Assembly (NCBI GenBank): GCA_945956935.1
Contig: CAMFJD010000014.1
Coordinates: 1-43,334, forward strand
Reading direction: 5' to 3'
Length of the DNA stretch: 43,334 nucleotides
From: an uncultured Bacillota bacterium
GTDB lineage: Bacteria > Bacillota_I > Bacilli_A > Culicoidibacterales > ZOR0006
Part shown: one piece after another, positions 8,515-17,383 of the stretch
Numbering within the stretch: position 1 is the first letter of the stretch
Layout: each line of letters begins with the position of its first letter
Position numbers and translations under genes: made by a program
The notes under the pieces: model-generated
The model's input: only the letters and a program-made list of their open reading frames with translations
Told to the model about the DNA's origin: nothing
Databases searched by the model: none

Positions 8515-11500
8515 ATGAATAAAAAAATTATTACCTTATTAGCATTAAGTATGGTTATTGCTGGAACACCAACATACCATGCACATGCAAACAGCAAGCA
8601 GCCAAATGACAACATCGAAACAATGGTAAATGATCAACAAACTGTTGGATCAACATATTTTTTATTCAAAAATATTTGGGGAGGTGAATCGTTACAGTTA
8701 GCATTTGACTTGCAAACGATGACGATTCAAGCAACGGCAAAATCAGGCAATTTTAGTAATGCTGATAATAACTTCACATTGCAACTTATCGATGCGACAA
8801 GTGCTACACAACTTATATCAGTACAAGCAAATACAAAATATGTGCGTGATTTTGTGACAAAGATACATAATCAATCTTTCAAATTAGGCGATATTGTGGC
8901 ATTAAATATTGATCCAACATCTGGGATGAGTAGTCCGAGCGTGTATGTAGATTCGGTGGCAACAGGTACGAATTGTGTTGGGAAAACGCAATATTTTACA
9001 ATTACAACGCAAGGGTTACAACCATATACACCGAATATTCAAGTAAATCCGATTAAAATTTTAGGTCAAGAATTGATTCATACAACGACAATCTCAGGAA
9101 CGACGTATCAAAATGCCGAAATTTCAGCAACTGTAGAAGGTCAAACGTTTACAACAGTTGCAGATGCATCAGGTGCTTTTCAACTTGAAATTCATTCAGA
9201 ACAAGGTTTTACAGCGAGAACAGCGATTCAACTTCATGTAAGTGAATTACAAATAACAGTGTATCCTGATTTATTAGCCCAACAAAATATGTATCAAGAA
9301 ACAAATACAGGCTATCAATATGTGTTAAATGCAGATTTACAAACACTCACAACACCATTTCCTAGTGAAATTATGTATGGAAGAAATTTATTGAGTGAGA
9401 GTGGTAAAAAAGCGTGGGATATCGCGTATGCCGCATTATTGAAATACGATAATACTGCCGATGCCTATCCGCGTGATTCAGCAGGAAATGTTGAATTTTA
9501 TGTTGATTATGAATCACATGGCATTCAAATTTCGGCGAATGAAGCCCAATATATTCAAAATTATTTAGTCAAAAATGAACCACGCATGTTTTTATTAAAA
9601 GATTGGAGTGCTAAACCAGTTTATAAAGATAATGTCATTATTGGTCAAAAGTTCTATATTGGAAATAGTGCTCAAAATGGCAATGATTATCAGCAACAAT
9701 TATTAGCAACAGAACAAGCGGTATCATTTATTTTAAGTAAGATTACGCCTGATATGGATATGTATCAAATCATTAAGACAATTCAAGTCGAATTTGAAGC
9801 ATTAGTTGACTATAAGAATGCTGGAACACCTGGAGATATTCGTGGAACATTCATTAATAATTATGCGATTTGTGGAGGGTATTCGAAAGGATTTGAATAT
9901 TTATTACAACGTGTAGGTATTGAAAACATTTGGGTAACTGGTCAAGCTGGTGGATACCATGCATGGAACAACATTAATTTGTATGGTGATTGGTATTTAG
10001 CGGATTCAACTTGGGGTGGTAAAAACTGGTATTTACGCGGAAGTAAAGGAACAGAGAATCATCAAGTACAAAATACATACTATATTATGCCAACGTTACA
10101 AGTTGAAAGTATTCCTTGGGAGTTAGGAGATATCGGGCAAACAATTGCGTATTTAACAGGTTCTGTTTCCTATGAAAATCAAAATGATGGCAAACTAGTT
10201 GTGACATATGAAGATCCTACCAAGCTAAATACGACAATGACTATTCGTACAAGTATCAATAATTATGAGCCAATGGAAATGACACGTGATGAAGCTGGAA
10301 ATTGGCGTGCTATTATTGAGTATGATGCGAATCATGAAGAAACCGTTGATTTTTTCTTTACTGTTGATGGAAAATTTCACACAATTGGTAATGTAAAAGC
10401 ACATGATCTTAGTGTTGAAAATGTTGGAAATGGTATGAAAAACATTGTTGTTGCAACAGCAAAAATTGATCGCTCAACATTACAAGAACTGATTGATGCG
10501 ACAGATTATGATGCAAGTGCGTATACACCGACAAGTTTTGCACAGTTTGCGGCAGCTCGTGAGCAAGCAAAAGCAGTTATTGCTGATGATAAAGCAACTG
10601 AATTAGCGTACTCACAAGCATATCGAGCATTACAGCAGGCAATTGACGGATTGATTAAAGCGAATACAATTGAATTCAAAGGATATAACAATGTTGTATT
10701 CTTGACATTAGAATTTGATACTATCACAAAACAATTTAAAGCTGTTTCAAATGGAGAAATGGTCCATCCTTATCAATATGCCCGTGTGTATGCAAAAGTA
10801 GATCACTATGATCAAAAAGGGAATTTAAAAGGTAGCTATCAAGCAATTGCGAATCAAACTGCGGATGAGATGGCAGCAGGATTGAATGGTGCGACGTATG
10901 AGTCAGGGGACTATTTACAATTGAGTCATTTAGAAAAAAATAATCGCCTCGTTATTCAAGGGTATGTGAATAATGCACCATATGATTTAAGTACTGGATC
11001 AACAGCATTAGATTTAGCAACAGCACGTTTCTATCTTGATGGTGAAAGCTTAAGTTATAGCGATACCGCATTAGATTTATCAGCTGATAAATCAGCATTA
11101 CGAACAAAAATCGCTGAGCTTGAGCAAATCAGTGGAGAAGAATATACACAAACAAGTTTTGCAAGTTTGCAACAAGAGCTTCAGTCAGCACGGGCACTCA
11201 TCGAGCAAACAAGTGTCTTTGCAAGTGAATTAGATGAAGCAATTACACGCCTAGATAGTGCACACGCTGATTTAAAACGTATCAATACAATTATTTTTAA
11301 GGGATATAACAATAATGAATTTTTGACGGTTCGCTTTAATAGTGAGACACAGCAATTACAGGCTATGTCAAATGGACAAGTTGCTAATCCTTATTCGAAT
11401 GGAACGTATGCAAGTATCAAACATTTTGACAAACAAGGGAATGTGAAAGCAACGTACAATGTGTCAGCCAACCAAAATGCCGATGCTATTGCGGCTCAAC

Positions 11501-14169
11501 TTGATGGAACTCACTATGAAACAGGTGATTACTTACAGTTGACACATAAAGAGCAAACAGGACGGCTTGTTATTCGTGGATATGTGGCTGATGCACCAAG
11601 TGACTTTAGTAATGGGGTCCAAACACTGGATTTAACAACAGCACGTTTCTATCTCGATGGTGAAAGTTTCAAATTCAGTACTGAAGCACTGGACTATACA
11701 GCTGATACGACGGAGTTGCAAACATTAGTAGCTCAAGCAAATACTTTAACTGCAAGTGATTATACAGCAACAACATATGCTAATGTTATTGAAGCACGTG
11801 ATAAAGCACAAACAGTTATTGAGACGTTCAATGTGACAGATGCAGTTGTTCAAGCAGCGACTGAAACATTGCAACAAGCGATTGGTAGATTACGTTTGAT
11901 CAATGAAATTCAAATCAAAGGGTATAATAACGAAATTGCTCTACGTGTGCAGTTTAATCCAACGACACAAACATTGCACGCTGTTTCTAATGGGCAAGTT
12001 GTGCACCGTTTCCATAGTGGAACGTATGCGAGTATGAAGCATTATGATCAACAAGGAAACGTAAAAGCAATCTATAATGTGATGGCGAATCAAACTGCGG
12101 ATGAAGTAGCGGCTCAAATTGAAGGAAGTATGTATGTAACGGGTGATTATTTCCAATTCACGCATAAAGAACAAGCCAATCGTTTGGCTATTACTGGCTT
12201 TATGAGCGATGCACCCGCTGACTTTACTCAAGGTGTGAAAACACTTGATTTAACGACAGCACGCTTCTATCTTGATGGTGAAAGCTTTAAATTCAGTACT
12301 GAGGCACTAGACTATACAGCTGATACGACGGTCTTACAAACATTAGTAGCTCAAGCAAATACTCTAACTGCAAGCGACTATACGGCAACAACATATGCCA
12401 ACGTTATTGAAGCACGTGATGCAGCGCAGGTAGTTATTGAGACGTTTAATGTGACAGATGCAGTTGTTCAAGCAGCAACTGAGACATTGCAACAAGCGAT
12501 TGATAGCTTACGTTTGATCAATGAAATTCAAATCAAAGGATATAATAACGAAATTGCTTTACGTGTGCAGTTTAATCCAACGACACAAACATTGCATGCT
12601 GTTTCTAATGGGCAAGTTGTGCACCGTTTCCATAGTGGAACGTACGCGAGTATAAAACATTATGATCAACAAGGAAATGTGAAAGCAATCTATAACGTGA
12701 TAGCGAACCAAACAGCGGACGAAGTAGCAGCCCAAATTGAAGGAAGTACGTATGCAAGAGGTGATTATTTCCAATTCACGCATAAAGAGCAAACGAATCG
12801 TTTGGCTATTACTGGCTTTATGAGTGATGCACCCGCTGACTTTACTCATGGTGTTCAAACACTTGATTTGACAACAGCACGCTTCTATCTTGATGGTGAA
12901 AGTTTCAAATTTAGTACTGAAGGTGTTGATTATACAGCCGATACAACCGGGCTACAAACATTAGTAGCTCAAGCAAATGCTTTAAATGCAAGTGACTATA
13001 CGGCAACAACATATGCCAACGTTATTGAAGCACGTGATGCAGCGCAGGTAGTTATTGAGACGTTTAATGTGACAGAAGCAGAAGTTCAAGTAGCAACTGA
13101 TACGCTTCAACAAGCAATGGATACGTTAATTCGTGTAAATACGGTTGAATTGAAAGGCTATAATAATGTTGTCTTTTTAACACTTACGTTTGATCCGACA
13201 ACACAAACACTGCATGCTGCTTCAAATGGAGAGATGGTTCATCCATACCAGTATGCACGTGTCTATGCAACAGTTGAACATTATGATCAACAAGGAAAGC
13301 TCAAAGGAAGTTATGAAGCAATTGCGAATCAAACTGCTGATGAAATGGCTGCAGGATTAAACAATTTAGTATACGAGACAGGGGATTATTTACAGTTCAA
13401 TCATTTAGAAAAAAATAACCGTCTAGTCATTAATGGGTACGTAAATAATGCACCATATGATTTAAGTACAGGTGCGTATGATTTAGATTTAACAACAGCA
13501 CGCTTCTATCTTGATGGTGAAAGTTTCAAATTTAGCAGTGAGGCCCTTGATTATACGGCGGATACAACTGAGTTACAAGCATTAGTAACAACGGTTGATA
13601 CGTTAGTTTCAAGCGATTATACGGCAACAACATATGCTAATGTTATTGAAGCACGTGATAAAGCACAAACAGTTATTGAGACGTTTAATGTGACAGAAAC
13701 AGTTGTTCAAGCAGCAACTGAGACACTTCAACAAGCGATTGATAGCTTACGTTTGGTCAATGAAATTCAAATCAAAGGATACAATAACGAAATTGCTTTA
13801 CGTGTGCACTTCGATCCAACAACACAAACATTACATGCTGTTTCTAATGGGCAAGTTGTGCACCGTTTCCATAGTGGAACATATGCAAGTATGAAGCATT
13901 ATGATCAGCAGGGGAATGTGAAAGCGACGTATAACGTGATAGCGACTCAAAATGCGGATGCTGTAGCTGCTCAAATTGATGGAAGTACATATGAAAGTGG
14001 CGATTATCTACAATTTACGCACAAAGAACAAACAAATCGTTTGGCGATTACAGGATATATTACTGATGCTCCAAATGATTACAGTTATGGCGTTCAAGAT
14101 CTCGACTTAACAACATCATACTTTTACTTTGATGGAGAAAGCTTTAAATTGAGCAATCAATTACAATAA
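8515..14169 (+). CDS. Large secreted repeat protein: transglutaminase-like domain, spacer domains and six mucin/sugar-binding-like modules
   Basis: The 1,884-residue product has a signal peptide ending near AHA (26). Residues 40-160 form a first beta-rich domain and about 175-255 an Ig-like domain. A transglutaminase-like (papain-fold) domain follows with Cys453 (AICGGYS), His482 (GYHAWNN) and Asp497 (LADSTWGG) in the expected catalytic order. From about 660 to the end run six units of about 206 residues. Each has a 70-residue helical FIVAR-like spacer (DYTATTYANVIEARD) and a 135-residue module starting KGYNN, similar to the putative mucin/carbohydrate-binding module of enhancin-type proteins. 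KGYNN occurs near residues 722, 929, 1135, 1341, 1547 and 1754. There is no LPXTG signal or C-terminal membrane anchor, so it is released or held by binding. It has its own ribosome binding site AAAGGAG and starts 20 bases after the broken helicase. Its role is probably adhesion to host or wall glycans, with a possible cross-linking or peptidase activity. Confidence 0.85.
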   Translation: MNKKIITLLALSMVIAGTPTYHAHANSKQPNDNIETMVNDQQTVGSTYFLFKNIWGGESLQLAFDLQTMTIQATAKSGNFSNADNNFTLQLIDATSATQLISVQANTKYVRDFVTKIHNQSFKLGDIVALNIDPTSGMSSPSVYVDSVATGTNCVGKTQYFTITTQGLQPYTPNIQVNPIKILGQELIHTTTISGTTYQNAEISATVEGQTFTTVADASGAFQLEIHSEQGFTARTAIQLHVSELQITVYPDLLAQQNMYQETNTGYQYVLNADLQTLTTPFPSEIMYGRNLLSESGKKAWDIAYAALLKYDNTADAYPRDSAGNVEFYVDYESHGIQISANEAQYIQNYLVKNEPRMFLLKDWSAKPVYKDNVIIGQKFYIGNSAQNGNDYQQQLLATEQAVSFILSKITPDMDMYQIIKTIQVEFEALVDYKNAGTPGDIRGTFINNYAICGGYSKGFEYLLQRVGIENIWVTGQAGGYHAWNNINLYGDWYLADSTWGGKNWYLRGSKGTENHQVQNTYYIMPTLQVESIPWELGDIGQTIAYLTGSVSYENQNDGKLVVTYEDPTKLNTTMTIRTSINNYEPMEMTRDEAGNWRAIIEYDANHEETVDFFFTVDGKFHTIGNVKAHDLSVENVGNGMKNIVVATAKIDRSTLQELIDATDYDASAYTPTSFAQFAAAREQAKAVIADDKATELAYSQAYRALQQAIDGLIKANTIEFKGYNNVVFLTLEFDTITKQFKAVSNGEMVHPYQYARVYAKVDHYDQKGNLKGSYQAIANQTADEMAAGLNGATYESGDYLQLSHLEKNNRLVIQGYVNNAPYDLSTGSTALDLATARFYLDGESLSYSDTALDLSADKSALRTKIAELEQISGEEYTQTSFASLQQELQSARALIEQTSVFASELDEAITRLDSAHADLKRINTIIFKGYNNNEFLTVRFNSETQQLQAMSNGQVANPYSNGTYASIKHFDKQGNVKATYNVSANQNADAIAAQLDGTHYETGDYLQLTHKEQTGRLVIRGYVADAPSDFSNGVQTLDLTTARFYLDGESFKFSTEALDYTADTTELQTLVAQANTLTASDYTATTYANVIEARDKAQTVIETFNVTDAVVQAATETLQQAIGRLRLINEIQIKGYNNEIALRVQFNPTTQTLHAVSNGQVVHRFHSGTYASMKHYDQQGNVKAIYNVMANQTADEVAAQIEGSMYVTGDYFQFTHKEQANRLAITGFMSDAPADFTQGVKTLDLTTARFYLDGESFKFSTEALDYTADTTVLQTLVAQANTLTASDYTATTYANVIEARDAAQVVIETFNVTDAVVQAATETLQQAIDSLRLINEIQIKGYNNEIALRVQFNPTTQTLHAVSNGQVVHRFHSGTYASIKHYDQQGNVKAIYNVIANQTADEVAAQIEGSTYARGDYFQFTHKEQTNRLAITGFMSDAPADFTHGVQTLDLTTARFYLDGESFKFSTEGVDYTADTTGLQTLVAQANALNASDYTATTYANVIEARDAAQVVIETFNVTEAEVQVATDTLQQAMDTLIRVNTVELKGYNNVVFLTLTFDPTTQTLHAASNGEMVHPYQYARVYATVEHYDQQGKLKGSYEAIANQTADEMAAGLNNLVYETGDYLQFNHLEKNNRLVINGYVNNAPYDLSTGAYDLDLTTARFYLDGESFKFSSEALDYTADTTELQALVTTVDTLVSSDYTATTYANVIEARDKAQTVIETFNVTETVVQAATETLQQAIDSLRLVNEIQIKGYNNEIALRVHFDPTTQTLHAVSNGQVVHRFHSGTYASMKHYDQQGNVKATYNVIATQNADAVAAQIDGSTYESGDYLQFTHKEQTNRLAITGYITDAPNDYSYGVQDLDLTTSYFYFDGESFKLSNQLQ
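10675..14160 (+). repeat. Six tandem ~620-bp coding repeats
   Basis: Repeats of 618-621 bp inside the surface-protein gene begin near 10678, 11298, 11919, 12537, 13155 and 13776. By sequence they fall into three types. Units 1 and 5 share NGEMVHPYQYARVYA; units 3, 4 and 6 share NGQVVHRFHSGTYAS; unit 2 is intermediate. Units 3 and 4 are nearly identical at DNA level, which indicates recent duplication. Such repeats can change number by recombination. Confidence 0.9.
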
Positions 14170-14177
14170 CACTACGA

Positions 14178-14215
14178 TACAAGCGAACATTCATTTTGAA
14201 TGCTCGCTTGTTTTA
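14178..14215 (+). terminator. Terminator of the surface-protein gene
   Basis: AAGCGAACATTCA (14181-14193) pairs with TGAATGCTCGCTT (14197-14209) with one mismatch. The stem can be extended by CA/TG outside, and TGTTTTA follows. It lies 10 bases after the stop codon. Confidence 0.85.
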
Positions 14216-14216
14216 T

Positions 14217-14591
14217 GATAATTCTATGTACCTGTGAAAAAATAGTTGTGCAGATGTAAAACAAGCACCGAATGGACGAGCGAAAATGCGTCAATGCTTA
14301 GATGAATATGTTACGGTCGTGCTGGATTTGTATGATGTAACTACGTGAGCGGGTTTTGTGGATAGCTTCTATGACGGTATGGGTAGTTTGGGAACAGTTA
14401 AATGAAATATTGACTAGGCAAATATTGCTATATTCATTTTGGAATGAATTACATAATATTTGCCTAGTCAGTTTTAGGATGGAAAACAATCAACACATAT
14501 TGAAATTGTAATAGACTTTAAATGTCGAAATTGATTAAAACGGTTACCTACTGTTTTTTATTGACATTTCTTGATGGGAAGCGACTTTTTT
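14217..14591. other. Non-coding stretch with a gene remnant and a long inverted repeat
   Basis: A plus frame at 14238-14348 (36 codons, no start) reads as a plausible protein piece (RAKMRQCLDEYVTVVLDLYD), then stops. The inverted repeat at 14411-14470 follows. The rest is AT-rich and holds no gene that I can support. The piece is not recognisable and may be debris from the gene(s) replaced by the surface-protein gene. Confidence 0.35.
14411..14470. repeat. 60-base nested inverted repeat
   Basis: TGACTAGGCAAATATT (14411-14426) is the exact reverse complement of 14455-14470, a 16-bp perfect stem. Inside the loop a second stem, ATTCATT/AATGAAT (14432-14438 and 14443-14449), surrounds TTGG. No long T-run follows, so it is not a typical terminator. 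It could be a structured RNA, a small mobile-element end or a weak bidirectional terminator. Confidence 0.6.
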
Positions 14592-14620
14592 TTGCAATTC
14601 ACTAAGAATTCATTTAAAAT
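14592..14620 (+). promoter_or_regulatory. Promoter of the alpha-CTD/sigma-like protein gene
   Basis: TTGCAA (14592-14597), 17 bases, then TAAAAT (14615-14620), 32 bases before the start codon. The ribosome binding site is AAAGGGG. Confidence 0.5.
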
Positions 14621-14652
14621 AGAAAGAGGAAGTAGGAAAAAGGGGCGACAAC

Positions 14653-17286
14653 ATGGAAACAAAGACAATAACATATCATGAACAAACATTAACAATCATT
14701 GAGCCTTATTATTCACAAGCACTTCATGAATTTGAGTTTACTTCATGTTCAACATTAATCCATCATCTTGAGACGATGATGAATGTTGAAAAATTAGGGG
14801 ATTTACCGGAAAACTTTGTTTATTTGCCTTTTCATGTTAGTGAGAAGAAAATATTGAAGTTTTTTGAACAGTTACGACAATTTACATTCGTTTCTCCACC
14901 AGAAACGTTTAGTTTATTATTTTCTGGACGTATTTTAACTTTACCACCATCACTTGTCCCACAAGAGATTAACGGAGAGGATTATGAAACGTGTCCAATT
15001 GTGCTCCAACGGTTACAATCAGAGGGGATTATCCGTTATGAGCAATTGCCGCCACAACTTGATCGTTTGACAACGATGCGATCAATTGGTCAAAAGGCAT
15101 TAGAAAAATTTGTCCTCCATTTAGAATCAGTTATTCAACGAGAGGTTGCTCATGTCCAACGGGTTGCTGCTGCACAAACATCAACATTGTCGGAGCAAGT
15201 TGATCGCGAACTTGTCAGAATCTACAACGATTTCCAGCAATATACGAGTGAAAGCTTTAGTGATCGTGATTTGTTTATTTTTGAGAAGTTTTATGAGCAA
15301 TACCAAACCGATTTTCGGTGGACATTAGAATTGATTGGCCAAGCTTTAGGAGTGACACGCGAACGAGTTCGTCAAATCCACCAAAAAAACAAACGGCGCT
15401 TGTTAACAATTGCGCAACCAGTTGTGCCGTTATTACAAGCATTACTTGAGGAAAATGCTGGCTTTGTCCGCTTACCATTTTTTAAAACGTTAGATTTTAC
15501 GAAGTTTTTACTCGCCGAAGTATTATATGAAGTTGAGTTGTATGTATATAGTGAAGAATTAGCAATTTTAACGAATTATGATAAAGTTGCGCTCAAACAA
15601 CTTGAACAAACGTTAGCTATCTATGTGGAAGAGCATGCGCAGTATCAACTATTGACGAGTTCACAAGTACAGCGAATCGGGAAGCAATTACGGAAAGAAT
15701 TTCAGATTCAGTCTCCGATCTTCATCCAAGAGCAGCTGCGCCAATTATTTTTACAAACACAAAATCGTCAATTTGTATTACGAACAATTACGAAGGCTCA
15801 AATTGTAGATATTGTATTACAACAATTTCCACAAGGAATTGAGTTGTATAAAAATGAAGAGATGATTCGTCAATTAGCGAATGAAGTTGTTGCACAAACG
15901 TTTACAGTTGAGCGTGATCGAGCTATCGTTGGTTTAATTCAGCGTGAAGAGTTACAAGATCGCATTTTGCTTTGGGGACGTGGATATTATATTCATCGTA
16001 ACTTTGTTACTTGGGATCAGACAATCTTTCAAGAAATTCATGAATATGTTGAACAATTATTGATGAGAATTCCATCAACAACAGCAGAACACGTTTACGA
16101 ACAATTTGAAGCAATTTTGCAGCAACAAAACATTCCAAATAAATATGCGTTGTATACATTGTTGCGTATGTCGAATTTATCGTCAATGATTGCGTATCCA
16201 GAATTCCCTAAAATTATGCATATTGAAGCTAAGGGGAGTTATGATAATCGCTCACAACTTGTCCAATATTTACAAGCTTGCGGAGAACCAGTTTCTACAG
16301 AACAGTTACGGAAAGAGTTTGTTGAGCTACGCGGCTGGAAAATGTACACATTGACCGCTACATTAGCATATAGCCAGGAAGTGATTTCTACAAATTATAG
16401 CGAATACGGTTTGTTGAGTTTTTATAAACAATACACCAAAGCTGATTTGGCTGAAATTGTAGCATTAATTCAAACAAAACTTTCAGAACAAATTATGGTT
16501 GCAATCGATGGAATTTATTATGATCAGCAAGTATTTTTAAATAAAAAAGGGATTCACACGAGACAATTATTATATTCATTATTGAAATATTACTACCATG
16601 ATATGTTCCGCTTTACGCGTTATCCGCATATTGTGAGTTGTAATTACCATGATGATATTTCATTTGCTAAAGTAATCGAAGAATACTTGTATGAAGCTGG
16701 TCAACTAGTCAACCGAACACAAGTTTTAGAATGGTTATCACAAGATGTTGGCGCCAATAGTCGTACATTTGATGCTATTTTACAAAAATCTCAAGCAATT
16801 ATTGCGTATACAAATGGTCAAAGTGCTCAATATATCCATCGTGATGTGCTAGGATGGAATGATGAGTTGCAAATCAAGCTTGGACAACTTGTGCACGAGC
16901 ATATGCAACAAAAACCATCAACCTTTGTTAGTGCTCAGTGGGTTATGGCAAAATTTCAATTGCCAAAATTAGCAAAAGGATACGGTTGGAATAAAGAGTT
17001 ACTTATTAATTTGCTCAAGCGTGATCCTAGTTTTATTTTAATCGGTTCTGAGTCTCGGATTATTGTTGAAAAGGATAATATTCAAGGTATTCATTCGAAT
17101 ATGACATTTATTGCACATGTGATTCGTCGAAAATTTAATGGTAAAACAACTATTGCTCAATTACGGTATAAATTAAAGTCATACAATTTTTCAAGAGATG
17201 GTGATTTTCTCGAAGATACACTGAAAGCTTTAAGTCAAAATGAGGCACCTTTTGAAATTGATGGCGATAGTATCTATCTAAAATAA
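14653..17286 (+). CDS. Large DNA-binding protein with RNAP alpha-CTD-like and sigma region 4-like motifs
   Basis: The 877-residue soluble protein has two motifs known from transcription proteins. Near residues 115-160, MRSIGQKALEKF within a helical stretch resembles the helix-hairpin-helix of the RNA polymerase alpha C-terminal domain. At 223-250, TLELIGQALGVTRERVRQIH is a clear sigma-70 region 4-type helix-turn-helix, the part that reads a -35 box. The remaining 600 residues are mostly helical, with several weakly similar winged-helix-sized blocks and no enzyme motif. No sigma region 2 is seen, so it is unlikely to be a complete sigma factor. It is more likely a regulator or DNA-binding platform. 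Proteins of this layout are known only as sigma factor-like HTH proteins. It is single, with its own promoter, and the SBP gene follows after about 100 bases. Confidence 0.75.
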   Translation: METKTITYHEQTLTIIEPYYSQALHEFEFTSCSTLIHHLETMMNVEKLGDLPENFVYLPFHVSEKKILKFFEQLRQFTFVSPPETFSLLFSGRILTLPPSLVPQEINGEDYETCPIVLQRLQSEGIIRYEQLPPQLDRLTTMRSIGQKALEKFVLHLESVIQREVAHVQRVAAAQTSTLSEQVDRELVRIYNDFQQYTSESFSDRDLFIFEKFYEQYQTDFRWTLELIGQALGVTRERVRQIHQKNKRRLLTIAQPVVPLLQALLEENAGFVRLPFFKTLDFTKFLLAEVLYEVELYVYSEELAILTNYDKVALKQLEQTLAIYVEEHAQYQLLTSSQVQRIGKQLRKEFQIQSPIFIQEQLRQLFLQTQNRQFVLRTITKAQIVDIVLQQFPQGIELYKNEEMIRQLANEVVAQTFTVERDRAIVGLIQREELQDRILLWGRGYYIHRNFVTWDQTIFQEIHEYVEQLLMRIPSTTAEHVYEQFEAILQQQNIPNKYALYTLLRMSNLSSMIAYPEFPKIMHIEAKGSYDNRSQLVQYLQACGEPVSTEQLRKEFVELRGWKMYTLTATLAYSQEVISTNYSEYGLLSFYKQYTKADLAEIVALIQTKLSEQIMVAIDGIYYDQQVFLNKKGIHTRQLLYSLLKYYYHDMFRFTRYPHIVSCNYHDDISFAKVIEEYLYEAGQLVNRTQVLEWLSQDVGANSRTFDAILQKSQAIIAYTNGQSAQYIHRDVLGWNDELQIKLGQLVHEHMQQKPSTFVSAQWVMAKFQLPKLAKGYGWNKELLINLLKRDPSFILIGSESRIIVEKDNIQGIHSNMTFIAHVIRRKFNGKTTIAQLRYKLKSYNFSRDGDFLEDTLKALSQNEAPFEIDGDSIYLK

Positions 17287-17383
17287 CACATTGCTGCTTC
17301 CTGTGATGAATGCTTAATCATCTGTTGGCAGCAATTTTTTGGGTAGAAGCAGTAGAAGTAGTAAAAGAAGAAGAGGAAATGAT

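Noticed and set aside
11941-12858. Minus-strand frames of about 96-99 residues inside the surface-protein repeats
   Set aside because: They recur with the repeat unit, have no ribosome binding site and are only the mirror of the conserved coding repeat.
10675-14160. CRISPR array suggested by regular repeats
   Set aside because: The period is about 620 bp and the repeats are coding throughout; no short repeats with unique spacers are present in the window.
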